Shown: positions 41,150-50,771 of the stretch, in pieces
How positions within the stretch are numbered: position 1 is the stretch's first letter
Layout of the letters: every line of letters begins with the position of its first letter
DNA from: Undibacterium hunanense
GTDB lineage: Bacteria; Pseudomonadota; Gammaproteobacteria; Burkholderiales; Burkholderiaceae_D
Reading direction: 5' to 3'
Assembly: GCF_014284335.1 (NCBI RefSeq)
Contig: NZ_JACOGF010000002.1
Location: forward strand, 328,659-392,658
Length of the DNA: 64,000 nucleotides
Notes under the pieces: generated by a model
What the model saw: only the letters and a program-made list of their open reading frames with translations
The model's database searches: none
Told to the model about the DNA's origin: nothing
Translations under genes and position numbers: made by a program

Positions 41150-41488
41150 GATTGGTATTCCTTTATCAGCCTGAAATCAGGCCATGGATAGATTATCTGC
41201 CTCAATATGCGTCAGGTCCACGGTCAAATTGTAAGACATTTACCGCGCATGATTGCTACAGATTGTGTCGGCCCAGATCTGTCATCTCGTGGTGAAAATA
41301 CCTGTCTGTATGCGTGATAATTGGCTGCAATATGGCTGGTAATGTGGTTCGTCTAAGTTGCATCGTTGTTTTGTCGATAAAACCAAGTGCAAATCACATA
41401 AGCAATCGCAAAAATCTTATGGCTTTAGGAATAATAAGCGGGTATGCCTATGGTAAGGTAGATGCAAATTGTTTTCACTATTTGCATC
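41150..41488. other. Intergenic stretch, nothing recognised
   Basis: AT-rich, no gene, no RNA fold or repeat that I can identify; presumably the promoter of the glutamine amidotransferase gene. Confidence 0.4.
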
Positions 41489-42310
41489 ATGTGTCAATTA
41501 CTTGGAATGAACTGCAATACCCCGACTGATATTGTCTTCAGTTTTACAGGGTTTGCTACGCGTGGCGGCTTGACGGACGAGCACAAGGACGGCTGGGGTA
41601 TCGCTTTCTTTGAAGGCAGCGCCGTGCGCCTGTTTGTCGATCACCAGTCGGCGGTTGATTCGCCCGTGGCCGAACTGATCAAGCGTTATCCGATCAAATC
41701 CAAAAACGTTATCGCCCATATCCGCAAGGCTACCCAGGGCCAGGTCAGCCTGGAAAACTGTCACCCTTTCGTCCGTGAATGCTGGGGGCGTTACTGGGTA
41801 TTCGCCCACAATGGCGATCTTAAAGAATTTAACCCTGTGCTGGATGGCAGTTTTCAGCCAGTTGGCAATACCGACAGCGAGCGGGCCTTCTGCTACCTGC
41901 TGCAACGTATGCGTCGCCATTTTGGCGAACAATTGCCATCGGTGGAGCAGCTTGCATTGTTCATGCACGAGATCACGGCAGAAATTGCCAGCTTTGGCAC
42001 CTTCAACATGATGCTGTCGAACGGCGAAGCCCTGTTCACCCACTGTTCGACCAAGCTTTACTACATCGTGCGCCAGCATCCCTTCAGTACTGCTGCCCTG
42101 ACGGATGAAGATGTGGCCGTGGATTTTTCTCAAGTCACCACGCCTGCCGACAAGGTTGCCATCATCGTCACCGAACCGCTGACCACCAATGAACAATGGA
42201 CCCAGTGTGAGTCGGGCCAGATGCTGGTCTTTGTGGATGGCGATGTATTGCCTCTGGCATTGCCTGCTGCATTGTCCCCGGTATTACCTGCGCCGCAGGC
42301 GGCGGCATGA
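41489..42310 (+). CDS. Class II glutamine amidotransferase (YafJ-like)
   Basis: 273-residue Ntn-type glutaminase domain alone. Begins MCQLLGMN, so Cys2 becomes the N-terminal nucleophile; DGWGIAFFEG, HIRKATQG (about 83-90) with the conserved arginine, and FAHNGDL (about 110-116) follow. No synthetase domain; the acceptor is unknown. ATG 41489 puts Cys at position 2, whereas the in-frame ATG at 41462 would bury it. Overlaps the LysR gene by four bases. Confidence 0.88.
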   Translation: MCQLLGMNCNTPTDIVFSFTGFATRGGLTDEHKDGWGIAFFEGSAVRLFVDHQSAVDSPVAELIKRYPIKSKNVIAHIRKATQGQVSLENCHPFVRECWGRYWVFAHNGDLKEFNPVLDGSFQPVGNTDSERAFCYLLQRMRRHFGEQLPSVEQLALFMHEITAEIASFGTFNMMLSNGEALFTHCSTKLYYIVRQHPFSTAALTDEDVAVDFSQVTTPADKVAIIVTEPLTTNEQWTQCESGQMLVFVDGDVLPLALPAALSPVLPAPQAAA

Positions 42311-43233
42311 ACCAGCGCCTGATGGATCAACTGGATACCAATTTATTGCGTGTCCTGCATACTCTGCTGACCGAACGCAGCGTTACCCGTACCGCGATGA
42401 AGCTGGGGCAGTCGCAACCCGCCATCAGCAATATGCTGAAACGTCTGCGTGAAATCACCGGTGACGCCATCCTGGTACGCGGCAAGAATGGCATGACCGC
42501 TACCGAGCGTGGTGAAGAACTATTGCTGCTGGCACGCCAGGGTTTGAATGTGATGGAAAGCATCGCCAGCCCGGCCCCGGCCTTCATGCCGGCATCAACC
42601 CAGCGCATATTCCAACTGGGCGCACCCGATTACCTGAGCGCCTTGCTGATTCCGCTGATCATAGAAAAACTGCGTGAACAGGCACCGAACGCCGGCCTGA
42701 CCGTGCATGCCCTGAACGCCGGTTTTGATTATGCCAATGCGCTGGAAACCGGTGAGCTCGATTGCGTCATCGGCAACTGGCCCGATCTGCCGCAACACCT
42801 GCATCTGGCGCAATTGTTTGAAGATGAAGTGGTGTGCATGGTACATCGCAAACACCCGGTCGTCAGCAAGGGGCTGTCGATCAAATATTATCTGGAAATG
42901 GCGCATCTGGCCCCGACACCCTACATGATGGGACATCGCAGTATCATCGACAGCGCGCTGGCAGAGCAGGGCCTGAAGCGCAGGATACAGATGACCATCC
43001 CGTATTTCGGCATGGTGCCCTATGTCCTGGCCCGCACTGACCTGATTTTCACCACCAGCCGCAGCTTCGCCGTGCAATGCGCCAAGGACTGGCCGATAGA
43101 AGTCCTGCCCATGCCCATCACCGTACCCAAGATGAAATTCTTCATGCTCTGGCACGAACGCGCACACGCAGCGGCGGAAGTACAGTGGTTAAGAAGGATA
43201 GTGGCGGAGGCTTCGGCCAAGGTGATGGTGTAA
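42307..43233 (+). CDS. LysR family transcriptional regulator
   Basis: 308 residues. HTH at about 10-65 (DTNLLRVLHTLLTERSVTRTAMKLGQSQPAISNMLKRLRE), then a two-lobed effector domain from about 100 (RIFQLGAPDYLSALLIPLIIEKLR). The arrangement is close to NodD/NahR-like LysRs. Translationally coupled to the amidotransferase gene (ATGA), an unusual same-strand pairing for a LysR, which is usually divergent from its target. Confidence 0.88.
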   Translation: MNQRLMDQLDTNLLRVLHTLLTERSVTRTAMKLGQSQPAISNMLKRLREITGDAILVRGKNGMTATERGEELLLLARQGLNVMESIASPAPAFMPASTQRIFQLGAPDYLSALLIPLIIEKLREQAPNAGLTVHALNAGFDYANALETGELDCVIGNWPDLPQHLHLAQLFEDEVVCMVHRKHPVVSKGLSIKYYLEMAHLAPTPYMMGHRSIIDSALAEQGLKRRIQMTIPYFGMVPYVLARTDLIFTTSRSFAVQCAKDWPIEVLPMPITVPKMKFFMLWHERAHAAAEVQWLRRIVAEASAKVMV

Positions 43234-43298
43234 AGCATTCGCGCAGGTTCTATCTCGTGTTAACGAACCGTAGCCCGACAAAGCTGGGATTAACATAA

Positions 43299-43480
43299 CT
43301 CCTTCCCCTTCAAGGGGAGATTTGTGGGAATTCGCAAAGCTTAGCTTTGTGCCACAAATATCTAAGCCGCTCGCAAGCGGCGCAGTGGAATGGTAGGGAT
43401 GGGGTTATCTCGCAATTTGATTACAGGTTAATTAACTGAAACCCATCCCCACCCTAACCCTCCCCTTGAAAGGGAGGGAA
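43299..43480. repeat. Dispersed repeat, compound copy 5
   Basis: Starts CTCCTTCCCCTTCAAGGGGAG, then a module with ATTTGTGG/CCACAAAT arms around GCAAAGC/GCTTTG, then GCCGCTCGCAAGCGGC and GTAGGGATGGGGTT, and ends with AACTGAAACCCATCC, CCACCCTAACCCTC and CCCTTGAAAGGGAGGG. The same ATTTGTGG module sits in copy 2 in opposite orientation. Confidence 0.75.
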
Positions 43481-43515
43481 CTAAAACATAGCGTATGCTA
43501 AAGGTCTTCCTTACA

Positions 43516-44676
43516 TCAACCCGGAACCTTGCCTTCCACACCCTCGACATAAAACTTCACATCATGCAGGAACTTGTCATCCGCGACGGCGTCCTTGCCC
43601 AGTACTTCCTTGCCGGTGTTGTCCTTGATCGGGCCTTTCCAGATTGGTGCTGTGCCGTCGATGACGCCCTGGCGTTTGTCGGCGATGAGTTTTTTCACTT
43701 CATCTGACAGGCTGGCGTTGAAGCTTTTCAGGTCTATCATGTTTTCTTTCAGGCCCCACCAGGTGGTGTCTGATTTCCATTTTCCTTCCAGTGCCTCACC
43801 GACGCGCTTGTTGTAATACACGCCCCAGTCGATGACGGATGCAGCCAGGTGGGCCTTGGCGCCGAACTTGCTCATGTCGCTGTCCCAGCCAAAGGCATAC
43901 ACGCCTTTTTCTTCGGCAGTCTGTACCACGGCGGCAGAATCCGTGTTTTGCATCAGCACATCCACACCCTGGCCGATGAGGGTGGTGGCGGCTTCACGTT
44001 CCTTGCCCGGGTCAAACCATTTGTTGACCCAGACTACCCTGGTCGTTGCTTTGGGATTGACTGAACGGGCGCCCAGCGTGAAAGAATTGATATTGCGCAG
44101 CACTTCAGGAATAGGGATGGACGCGACGACGCCCAGCTTGCCAGATTTGCTCATCTTGCCGGCGGCGATACCTGCAAGGTAGGCACCTTCGTAGGTACGT
44201 ACATCATATTGCGCCATATTGTCGGCAGTTTTGTAGCCGGTGGCGTGTTCGAATTTGACATCCGGGAAGTCTTTCGCCACTTTCAGCATGGCTTCCATGT
44301 AGCCAAAGGTGGTGCCGAAGATAACCTTGTTGCCCTGGGTGGCCAGGTCGCGGATGACGCGTTCTGCATCGGCTGCGCTTTCTGGTACGTTTTCAACAAA
44401 GGTGGTTTTTACCTTGTCACCATATTTGGCTTCGACTGCCTTGCGGCCGACATCATGTGCAAATGTCCAGCCTGCATCTCCAACCGGGCCGACATAGATG
44501 AAGCCGACTTTCAGGGGTTCAGGTGCGGCAGGTACGGCGGCGGCACTGGCTGGCGCAGCCGATGCAGCGGAAGCAGGTTTGCTTTCTTCTTTCTGACCAC
44601 AACCGGCAAGACCAAGTGTCCCAACTACCGCCAGAGACAGCGCGGCTGTCAGGGTTTTTCTGCGAGAAATTTTCAT
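43516..44676 (-). CDS. BMP-family lipoprotein, nucleoside ABC binding protein
   Basis: 386-residue binding lipoprotein. Lipobox LAGC with Cys at about residue 26, an Ala/Pro-rich linker, then the BMP/PnrA fold: VGFIYVGPVGDAGWTFAHDVGRKAVE (about 57-82) and VFGWDSDMSKFG-like YAFGWDSDM. PnrA/Med relatives bind purine nucleosides. Encoded 121 bp downstream of the second permease; the four genes form a Nup/Yuf-type nucleoside importer (inference from family). Confidence 0.88.
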   Translation of the reverse strand: MKISRRKTLTAALSLAVVGTLGLAGCGQKEESKPASAASAAPASAAAVPAAPEPLKVGFIYVGPVGDAGWTFAHDVGRKAVEAKYGDKVKTTFVENVPESAADAERVIRDLATQGNKVIFGTTFGYMEAMLKVAKDFPDVKFEHATGYKTADNMAQYDVRTYEGAYLAGIAAGKMSKSGKLGVVASIPIPEVLRNINSFTLGARSVNPKATTRVVWVNKWFDPGKEREAATTLIGQGVDVLMQNTDSAAVVQTAEEKGVYAFGWDSDMSKFGAKAHLAASVIDWGVYYNKRVGEALEGKWKSDTTWWGLKENMIDLKSFNASLSDEVKKLIADKRQGVIDGTAPIWKGPIKDNTGKEVLGKDAVADDKFLHDVKFYVEGVEGKVPG

Positions 44677-44797
44677 GGTGAGCTTCCTAGTATTGATGAA
44701 ACGTGGATGACTATGTGAATAACAAAGTTACTTGAAACGAAAAATACTGCAATCAATTTATCCCATTGTCCGATTATCCGATTGCTCAATTATGCCT

Positions 44798-45718
44798 TCA
44801 GGCAGAACCGGGGCGGAAAGGTTTTCCCAGTGAGGCTGGCATGTTCAGGCGTATCCAGTCCGGATTACGCGAAATCAGTACCAGCACCACGATAGTTGCC
44901 AGATAAGGCAGCATGGACAGGATTTCTGAAGGAACAGCAATGCCTATCGCCTGAAAATGGAACTGCAATATCGTTACACTACCAAACAGTAAGGCACCGA
45001 GCAAGACGCGTGCCGGGCGCCAGGTGGCAAAGGTGGTCAGGGCCAGTGCAATCCAGCCACGTCCGGCGACCAGGCCTTCCACCCACATCGGTGTGTAGAC
45101 CACGGACAGATACGCGCCCGCCACACCGCAGCAGGCCCCACTGAACAGCAGTGCTATATAACGGATTTTGCGTACCGGGTAACCCAGGGCATGCGCAGAT
45201 TCTGGTGATTCGCCGACGGCGCGCAAGATCAGGCCAGCCCGGCTGCGGTATAAAAACCAGGCAATCGCCACACACAGTAGCAGGCTGAAATACACGATAC
45301 CATGCTGGTCGAACAGGGCCTTGCCCAGAAACGGCATGTCAGACAGATACGGTATGCCATGCCCGCCACCAGGCAGAGACTGGCCGACAAAAGATTGCCC
45401 GATGAAGGCCGACAGGCCACCACCAAAGATGGAGAGTGCCAGCCCGGTGGCCACCTGGTTGGTAGCCAGCACCAGCGTCAGCCAGGCAAACAAAGTCGCC
45501 ATCAGCATCCCGGCGACGGCACCGGCAACAAAGCCCAGCCACGGCATATGGGTCTGGTGGGCAACGGCAAAGCCGACTATGGCAGCCACCAGCATCATGC
45601 CTTCGGCACCAAGATTGAGCACACCTGCACGTTCATTGATCATCAGGCCCAGTGCCGCAATCAGCAGAGGGGTACCGGAATTGATGGAGGCGGCGATCAG
45701 CGCAGCAAAATTTTCCAT
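44798..45718 (-). CDS. ABC transporter permease (NupQ-like)
   Basis: 306-residue inner-membrane permease with about eight to nine helices, of the branched-chain-type permease family. NERAGVLNLGAEGMMLV near residue 27-43 and LGYPVRKIRYIALLFSGACCG near 198-218 (coupling-helix region) are typical. Partner of the next gene in a heteromeric transport channel; the gap between them is 6 bp. Confidence 0.9.
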   Translation of the reverse strand: MENFAALIAASINSGTPLLIAALGLMINERAGVLNLGAEGMMLVAAIVGFAVAHQTHMPWLGFVAGAVAGMLMATLFAWLTLVLATNQVATGLALSIFGGGLSAFIGQSFVGQSLPGGGHGIPYLSDMPFLGKALFDQHGIVYFSLLLCVAIAWFLYRSRAGLILRAVGESPESAHALGYPVRKIRYIALLFSGACCGVAGAYLSVVYTPMWVEGLVAGRGWIALALTTFATWRPARVLLGALLFGSVTILQFHFQAIGIAVPSEILSMLPYLATIVVLVLISRNPDWIRLNMPASLGKPFRPGSA

Positions 45719-45724
45719 GGTCGC

Positions 45725-46792
45725 TTATTTCTGCCAGCGAAGGCGGTAATTGATCAGGGTATCGCAGGCCAGCAGCAAAAACAGCAGCATGCCCTGGAAC
45801 AGGCCGGTGATGGCGGACGGCAAACCAAGCCGCGATTGTGCCATCTCGCCGCCCAGATAAAACAGCGACAGCACCAGACCGCCAAAGATGGTGCCTATGG
45901 GATTCAGGCGACCGATGAAGGCGACGATGATGGCGGCAAAACCATAGCCGGGTGAAATTGAAGGCAAGACCTGGCCGATGGGGCCAGCCACTTCAAACGC
46001 GCCTGCCATGCCGGCGAAACCGCCAGAAATCAGCAGCGACAGCCACAAAGCCTTACGGCTGGAAAAACCGGCATAGCGGGCCGCCAGCGGTGCCAGCCCG
46101 CCCACGGTCAGGCGGTAGCCGGCAAAGCTGCGATACACAAAGACTGCCATCAGGCCACTGGCAATCAGCATGACGATAAAGCCGACATGCAGGCGACTGC
46201 CCTGGAACAGATGCGGCAATAAAAAATCGCTGGAAAACACCTTGGATTGCGGAAAATTCATGCCTCCCGGATCTTTCAGTGGGCCATTCACGGCATACAT
46301 CAGCAGCAGTTGTGCAATGTAAGTCAGCATCAGCGACACCAGGATTTCATTTGCATTGAAACGGTCACGCAGCAGGGCGGTGATGCTGGACCACGCAGCA
46401 CCACCGACTACCCCCGCACAAGTTGCCAGCAGCAAGACCATGCCGCCCGACAAACCTGGTGTGCCCGTATCAAAAAACAATATGGTGCTGCCAGCAGCCA
46501 GGCCACCGGCAATCAACTGGCCTTCGGCACCGATGTTCCAGACATTGGCGCGGTAACAGACGGAAAGACCCAGTGCGCACAGCACCAGCGGCGTGGTCTT
46601 CAGCAACAGTTCGGCAATGGCTGCCTTGCTGCGTATCGGTTCGATCAAAAATACCTGCAAGCCCGTTAAAGGGTTTTTACCCAGAGCCATGAACAGCAGG
46701 GCACCAAAGAAAATGGTCAGCAACAGTGCCAGTACCGGTGAAAAATAAGCCATGCTGCGCGAGCTGCCGGCGCGTAATTCCAGCTTAAGCAT
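45725..46792 (-). CDS. ABC transporter permease (NupP-like)
   Basis: 355-residue permease, about ten helices. FFGALLFMALGKNPLTGLQVFLIEP at the N-terminus, YRANVWNIGAEGQLIAGG (about 85-102) and the coupling region GLAPLAARYAGFSSRKALWL. ATG 46792 has a strong AGGAGGGG; an extension to 46867 overlaps the ATPase gene and lacks support. It overlaps the ATPase stop by eight bases. Confidence 0.9.
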   Translation of the reverse strand: MLKLELRAGSSRSMAYFSPVLALLLTIFFGALLFMALGKNPLTGLQVFLIEPIRSKAAIAELLLKTTPLVLCALGLSVCYRANVWNIGAEGQLIAGGLAAGSTILFFDTGTPGLSGGMVLLLATCAGVVGGAAWSSITALLRDRFNANEILVSLMLTYIAQLLLMYAVNGPLKDPGGMNFPQSKVFSSDFLLPHLFQGSRLHVGFIVMLIASGLMAVFVYRSFAGYRLTVGGLAPLAARYAGFSSRKALWLSLLISGGFAGMAGAFEVAGPIGQVLPSISPGYGFAAIIVAFIGRLNPIGTIFGGLVLSLFYLGGEMAQSRLGLPSAITGLFQGMLLFLLLACDTLINYRLRWQK

Positions 46793-48371
46793 GTTCCCCT
46801 CCTTTGCGACGGCGGGTCTTGCCCAGCGATACGGTTTCGGCTGTTTCACCGTCTTCCCAAAGACCACTCATCCATAAGCCTATTTTTTCACGCGTGGCAG
46901 TGGGTGTGGCGATAGAGGGGGACAAACGTCCCTTGGCAATCACATGCATGCGGTTACACAGTTCAAACAGTTCATCCAGTTCTTCAGAAATGACCAGCAC
47001 GGCGCAGCCAGCCTGTTTCAACTGGCGGATTTCTGCGTGGATCTGCGCTGCTGCACCCACATCCACGCCCCAGGTCGGCTGGGCGACGATAAAGACATCG
47101 GGCTGCCGGGTGATCTCGCGACCAACGATGAATTTTTGCAGATTGCCACCCGACAGGCTGCGCGCCAGCGCTGCCGGGCCAGATGCCTTGACGCGAAAGC
47201 GGCTGATGATATCTGCCGCTGCCTGCATGGTATGACGAAAATTGATCATGCCACGGCGTACGAATTGTCCATGCTGATGTGATAACAGCATATTGTTGGT
47301 GAGGCTCATTTCCGGCACGGCACCGCGGCCCAGTCTTTCTTCCGGCACCAGGCTCTGACCCAGGCTGCGTCGTGCTTCCGGCCCCAGGTTGCCGACCAGC
47401 TTGCCTTTCAACCGTATCATCCTGGCGTTGGCACGACGGTCCTCACCAGACAGGGCGGCCAGCAATTCTTGCTGGCCATTGCCGGATACCCCGGCGATGC
47501 CGACGATTTCACCGCCAAATACTTCCATGTCGATGTCATACAGTGCAGTCGCAAATGCATGGGCCTTGGGCAGGCTCAGGCCACTGAGTATCAGGCGTGA
47601 TTCACCCAGTATGCATTCTGCGGTTTCTGTAGATGGTGGCAAGTCTTCACCTATCATCATGCGCGACAGGCTGGCAGCAGTTTCCTGTGCCGGATCGCAA
47701 TGGCCGGTCACCTTGCCTGCGCGCATGACGGTGGCTGAATGACAGAGTTCGCGGATTTCATCGAGCTTGTGGCTGATGTACAGAATGCTGCATCCTTCGG
47801 CGGCAATCTGGCGCAGGGTCACAAACAGCTTTTGTACGGCTTGCGGCGTCAGCACCGAAGTTGGTTCGTCGAGTATCAATAATTGCGGTTTGGTCAGCAG
47901 GGCGCGCACGATTTCCACCCGCTGCCTTTCGCCGACTGACAGAGTGTGTACGTGGCGGTGCGGTTCCAGTTCCAGCCCATACCGGTCGCCGGTCTGGGCG
48001 ATCTGTTCTGCCAGTTCCTGCATATTGATGCCCTTGTCCAGGCCGAGTGCAATGTTTTCGGCAACGGTCAGGGTATCGAACAGCGAAAAATGCTGGAAGA
48101 CCATGGCAATGCCCAGCTTGCGCGCATCTTGCGGCGTAGCAATCCTGGTTTCTTCGCCATTCCAGCGCAGCGTACCGGCATCAGGTTTGACGGCACCGAA
48201 GATGATTTTCATCAGCGTTGACTTGCCTGCGCCATTTTCACCCAGCACCGCATGGATTTCACCCGGTGCCACCTGCAGATCAACCTGGTCATTGGCAATG
48301 ACCGCAGGATAGCGTTTGGAGATGCCTTTCAGGTCGAGCCGGGGCAAGCTTGGCAGAGCAGCAGAATTCAC
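46785..48371 (-). CDS. ABC transporter ATPase, dual domain (NupO-like)
   Basis: 528-residue sugar/nucleoside-type ATPase with two ABC cassettes. First: GENGAGKSTLMK Walker A, LSVGERQRVEIVRALL signature, LLILDEPTS Walker B. Second: VSGNGQQELLA degenerate P-loop, LSGGNLQKFIVGRE signature, a usual asymmetry of this family. GTG 48371 was chosen because AAAGGA lies four bases upstream; TTG 48389 is the longer alternative. First gene of the operon ATPase-permease-permease-binding protein. Confidence 0.9.
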   Translation of the reverse strand: MNSAALPSLPRLDLKGISKRYPAVIANDQVDLQVAPGEIHAVLGENGAGKSTLMKIIFGAVKPDAGTLRWNGEETRIATPQDARKLGIAMVFQHFSLFDTLTVAENIALGLDKGINMQELAEQIAQTGDRYGLELEPHRHVHTLSVGERQRVEIVRALLTKPQLLILDEPTSVLTPQAVQKLFVTLRQIAAEGCSILYISHKLDEIRELCHSATVMRAGKVTGHCDPAQETAASLSRMMIGEDLPPSTETAECILGESRLILSGLSLPKAHAFATALYDIDMEVFGGEIVGIAGVSGNGQQELLAALSGEDRRANARMIRLKGKLVGNLGPEARRSLGQSLVPEERLGRGAVPEMSLTNNMLLSHQHGQFVRRGMINFRHTMQAAADIISRFRVKASGPAALARSLSGGNLQKFIVGREITRQPDVFIVAQPTWGVDVGAAAQIHAEIRQLKQAGCAVLVISEELDELFELCNRMHVIAKGRLSPSIATPTATREKIGLWMSGLWEDGETAETVSLGKTRRRKGGEHA

Positions 48372-48694
48372 TTTATCCTTTCGAAGCAAAGGCGAATAGT
48401 CAAGAGTAGAGAGTAAGCCTGTCGTTCAACATCATGTGAACATCATATGAACAGCATGGCTATCATTTGCATGACATTATAAGTGTGTCAACCGTACAAA
48501 TTCAAAATCTCTGCGCCATTTACTGAACCAGCGTTGCGCGGTGATTTCGTGCAATCAGGTCACATGAGAAAAATTTCAGCTGGCCGAATGCGCAGTTTGT
48601 TTCCAAGCATCAGCCATGCCAGCCTGGTGTGGTCCGGCAATGAATGCCTGGTGCGTATAGAATGAAGCAGTTTAAAGCCCAGGCCTGATTTTCC
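48372..48694. other. Divergent promoter region, no gene
   Basis: 323 bp between the nucleoside importer operon and the AraC gene. Contains the imperfect repeat ATCATGTGAACATCATATGAACA (18-base core repeated). No riboswitch fold recognised. Confidence 0.4.
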
Positions 48695-49516
48695 ATGCAA
48701 CAGACCTTCCATGATGAAGCACGAATGTGGCGCAGCCCGCTCCTGCCGGATGCCGAATTGCTGACAGCAGAATATTTTGCCCAGGAATTTGCACCACACT
48801 GGCATGAAGGCTTTGCGATTCCTGTCATCCAGTCCGGTGCACAAACCTATCGTTACCGTGGTGCACGCTGTCTGGCGGCTGTAGGTTGTATTGCCGCCAT
48901 CAACCCTGGTGAAGTGCATACCGGCGAACGGGCGACCGATCATGGCTGGGCTTACCGTGCCTTTTACCCATCGGTTGCCTGGATGCAGCAGTTATCGGCA
49001 GATATGGCTGGTACGCCCATGGGCATTCCGTGGTTGCCAGATGGGGTGATTGACGATGCCGAAGTGGCTGGTCATCTGGCAGTCGCCCATCGCCTGCTGG
49101 AAACGGCGGCTGACCCGCTGGCTGCCGAAAATGCACTGACCGCCGGTTTTGCCTTGCTGCTGTCGCGCTATGCCCGTACCCGGCCAGTCGTGCAATCCAT
49201 TTCACCAGATGCCACCCGCGTGGAATTGATGAAGGCCAGGCTCAGTGAAAACCTGGACCAACCCATGAGCCTGAGCGATCTGGCGCGTGAAGTCGGTCTT
49301 TCCCCCTTTTATGCAGCACGCCTGTTTTCCCGTAGCATAGGGATGCCGCCCCACGCCTGGCGCAATCAGCTTAGGTTGAACCGTGCCCAGGGCTTATTGC
49401 GGCAAGGCTTGTCCGTGACGGATATTGCCAGCATGACCGGCTTTGCCGACCAAAGCCATTTCAACCGGCATTTTAAACGCGCTTTTGGCGTGGCACCGGG
49501 GCGCTGGCGGCTTTGA
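48695..49516 (+). CDS. AraC family transcriptional regulator
   Basis: 273 residues. N-terminal cupin (HWHEGFAIPVI, NPGEVHTGE), C-terminal two HTHs (MSLSDLAREVGLSPFYAARLFSRSIGMPPHAW and SVTDIASMTGFADQSHFNRHFKRAFGVAPG). Members with this layout usually control an adjacent transporter; azlCD follows 85 bp downstream and is the probable target. Confidence 0.9.
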   Translation: MQQTFHDEARMWRSPLLPDAELLTAEYFAQEFAPHWHEGFAIPVIQSGAQTYRYRGARCLAAVGCIAAINPGEVHTGERATDHGWAYRAFYPSVAWMQQLSADMAGTPMGIPWLPDGVIDDAEVAGHLAVAHRLLETAADPLAAENALTAGFALLLSRYARTRPVVQSISPDATRVELMKARLSENLDQPMSLSDLAREVGLSPFYAARLFSRSIGMPPHAWRNQLRLNRAQGLLRQGLSVTDIASMTGFADQSHFNRHFKRAFGVAPGRWRL

Positions 49517-49601
49517 AAGCGCAAGATCGTACAAGCGCAAAATCTTTTGAAGGTGCATGATTTCACGTCCATGGTCATAAGCTTAGATAAGGATGTACTT
49601 C

Positions 49602-50327
49602 ATGCCACGTTCTTCCCGACTCAGCCAATTTACAGCTGGCGTCCGCGATACCGTACCCATGCTGGTAGGCGCAGCTCCTTTTGGCATGATATTCGGCGCC
49701 TTGGTTGCCACGGCGCAATTGAGTGTCTGGCAGGGGCAGTTGATGTCGCTTACAGTCTTTGCCGGTTCCAGCCAGTTCATTGCCGTTGGCTTGATTGCCG
49801 GGCATGCCAGCATGTTGGTCATCTGGCTGGCGACCCTGATCGTGAATCTGCGCCATATGCTGTATGCGGCTTCACTGATGCCCTATGTACGCCATTTGCC
49901 ACGCCGCTGGCGCTGGACTCTGGGATTTTTGCTGACGGATGAAACCTTTGCCGTGGTGGATCGCTATTACCGTGAACATCCCCATGCTAAAGACGGTCAC
50001 TGGTACTTTTTTGGCTCGGGCCTGTCCATGTATGCCAACTGGCAGTGCTGGACGCTGATTGGCCTGTTGTTTGGTGCCATCTTTCCAAAATTGCAGACGC
50101 TGGGGCTTGATTTTGCCATGGTGGCAACTTTCATTGCCATTGTGGTACCACAGTTATACCGGCGACCGCATTTGCTGGCAGCCATTGTGGCAGGCAGCAC
50201 AGCCTACGCATTCCAGAGTTTGCCTTATAAACTTGGTTTATTGCTTGCTGTCGTGGCAGGTGTGGGGACTGGCATGGTGTCGTCCAGATTCAGTACAAAT
50301 AAGCAAAAAGAAGTGGAGCCAGCGTGA
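49602..50327 (+). CDS. azlC: AzlC family branched-chain amino acid exporter subunit
   Basis: 241-residue inner-membrane protein of the AzlC/LIV-E large-subunit family. FTAGVRDTVPMLVGAAPFGMIFGAL opens it, with FAGSSQFIAVGLI and VNLRHMLYAASL following; five or so helices. With AzlD it exports branched-chain amino acids. ATG 49602 is preceded by TAAGGAT at 8 bases; a start at 49593 would overlap the RBS. It overlaps azlD. Confidence 0.9.
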   Translation: MPRSSRLSQFTAGVRDTVPMLVGAAPFGMIFGALVATAQLSVWQGQLMSLTVFAGSSQFIAVGLIAGHASMLVIWLATLIVNLRHMLYAASLMPYVRHLPRRWRWTLGFLLTDETFAVVDRYYREHPHAKDGHWYFFGSGLSMYANWQCWTLIGLLFGAIFPKLQTLGLDFAMVATFIAIVVPQLYRRPHLLAAIVAGSTAYAFQSLPYKLGLLLAVVAGVGTGMVSSRFSTNKQKEVEPA

Positions 50328-50644
50328 ATGTCACTTTAACCATATTGGGCATGGCCGTTATTACTTTCCTGGTCAAGGCCCTGATCTTCATGCTGGGTGA
50401 CCGCGTGATGTTTTCTGCCAATGTGCGCAAGGCGCTGGACTTTGTGCCTGTCACCGTGCTGACTGCCATCATTGTCCCCATGATACTGTCGCCGCACGGG
50501 CAAGAGCTGGAACTGAGCTGGCGCAACCCGCAACTGGTGGCTGCCTCTATCGCAGCCATGGTCTGCGCCGCAACACGGCATCAACTGGCCACCATCATCG
50601 TTGGCTTGCTGGTATTTTTCAGTTGGCAATACATGCTTGGCTGA
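50324..50644 (+). CDS. azlD: AzlD family exporter small subunit
   Basis: 106-residue partner of AzlC with three to four helices (ILGMAVITFLVKALIFML, RKALDFVPVTVLTAIIVPMIL, IAAMVCAATRHQLATIIVGLLVFF). Starts with GTG overlapping the azlC stop (GTGA), which indicates translational coupling. Confidence 0.88.
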   Translation: MNVTLTILGMAVITFLVKALIFMLGDRVMFSANVRKALDFVPVTVLTAIIVPMILSPHGQELELSWRNPQLVAASIAAMVCAATRHQLATIIVGLLVFFSWQYMLG

Positions 50645-50771
50645 TGAAAGTTTTTTGTTCAAGGCCATGTTCACGGGCTGGCAAGGTTTGATACGAGCTT
50701 TGATACAAGGTTTGATCCGTACGTGCTGCGTAGTAAGATAGCTGTTTTTTGATGTCCGCACAGTTCAGGCT

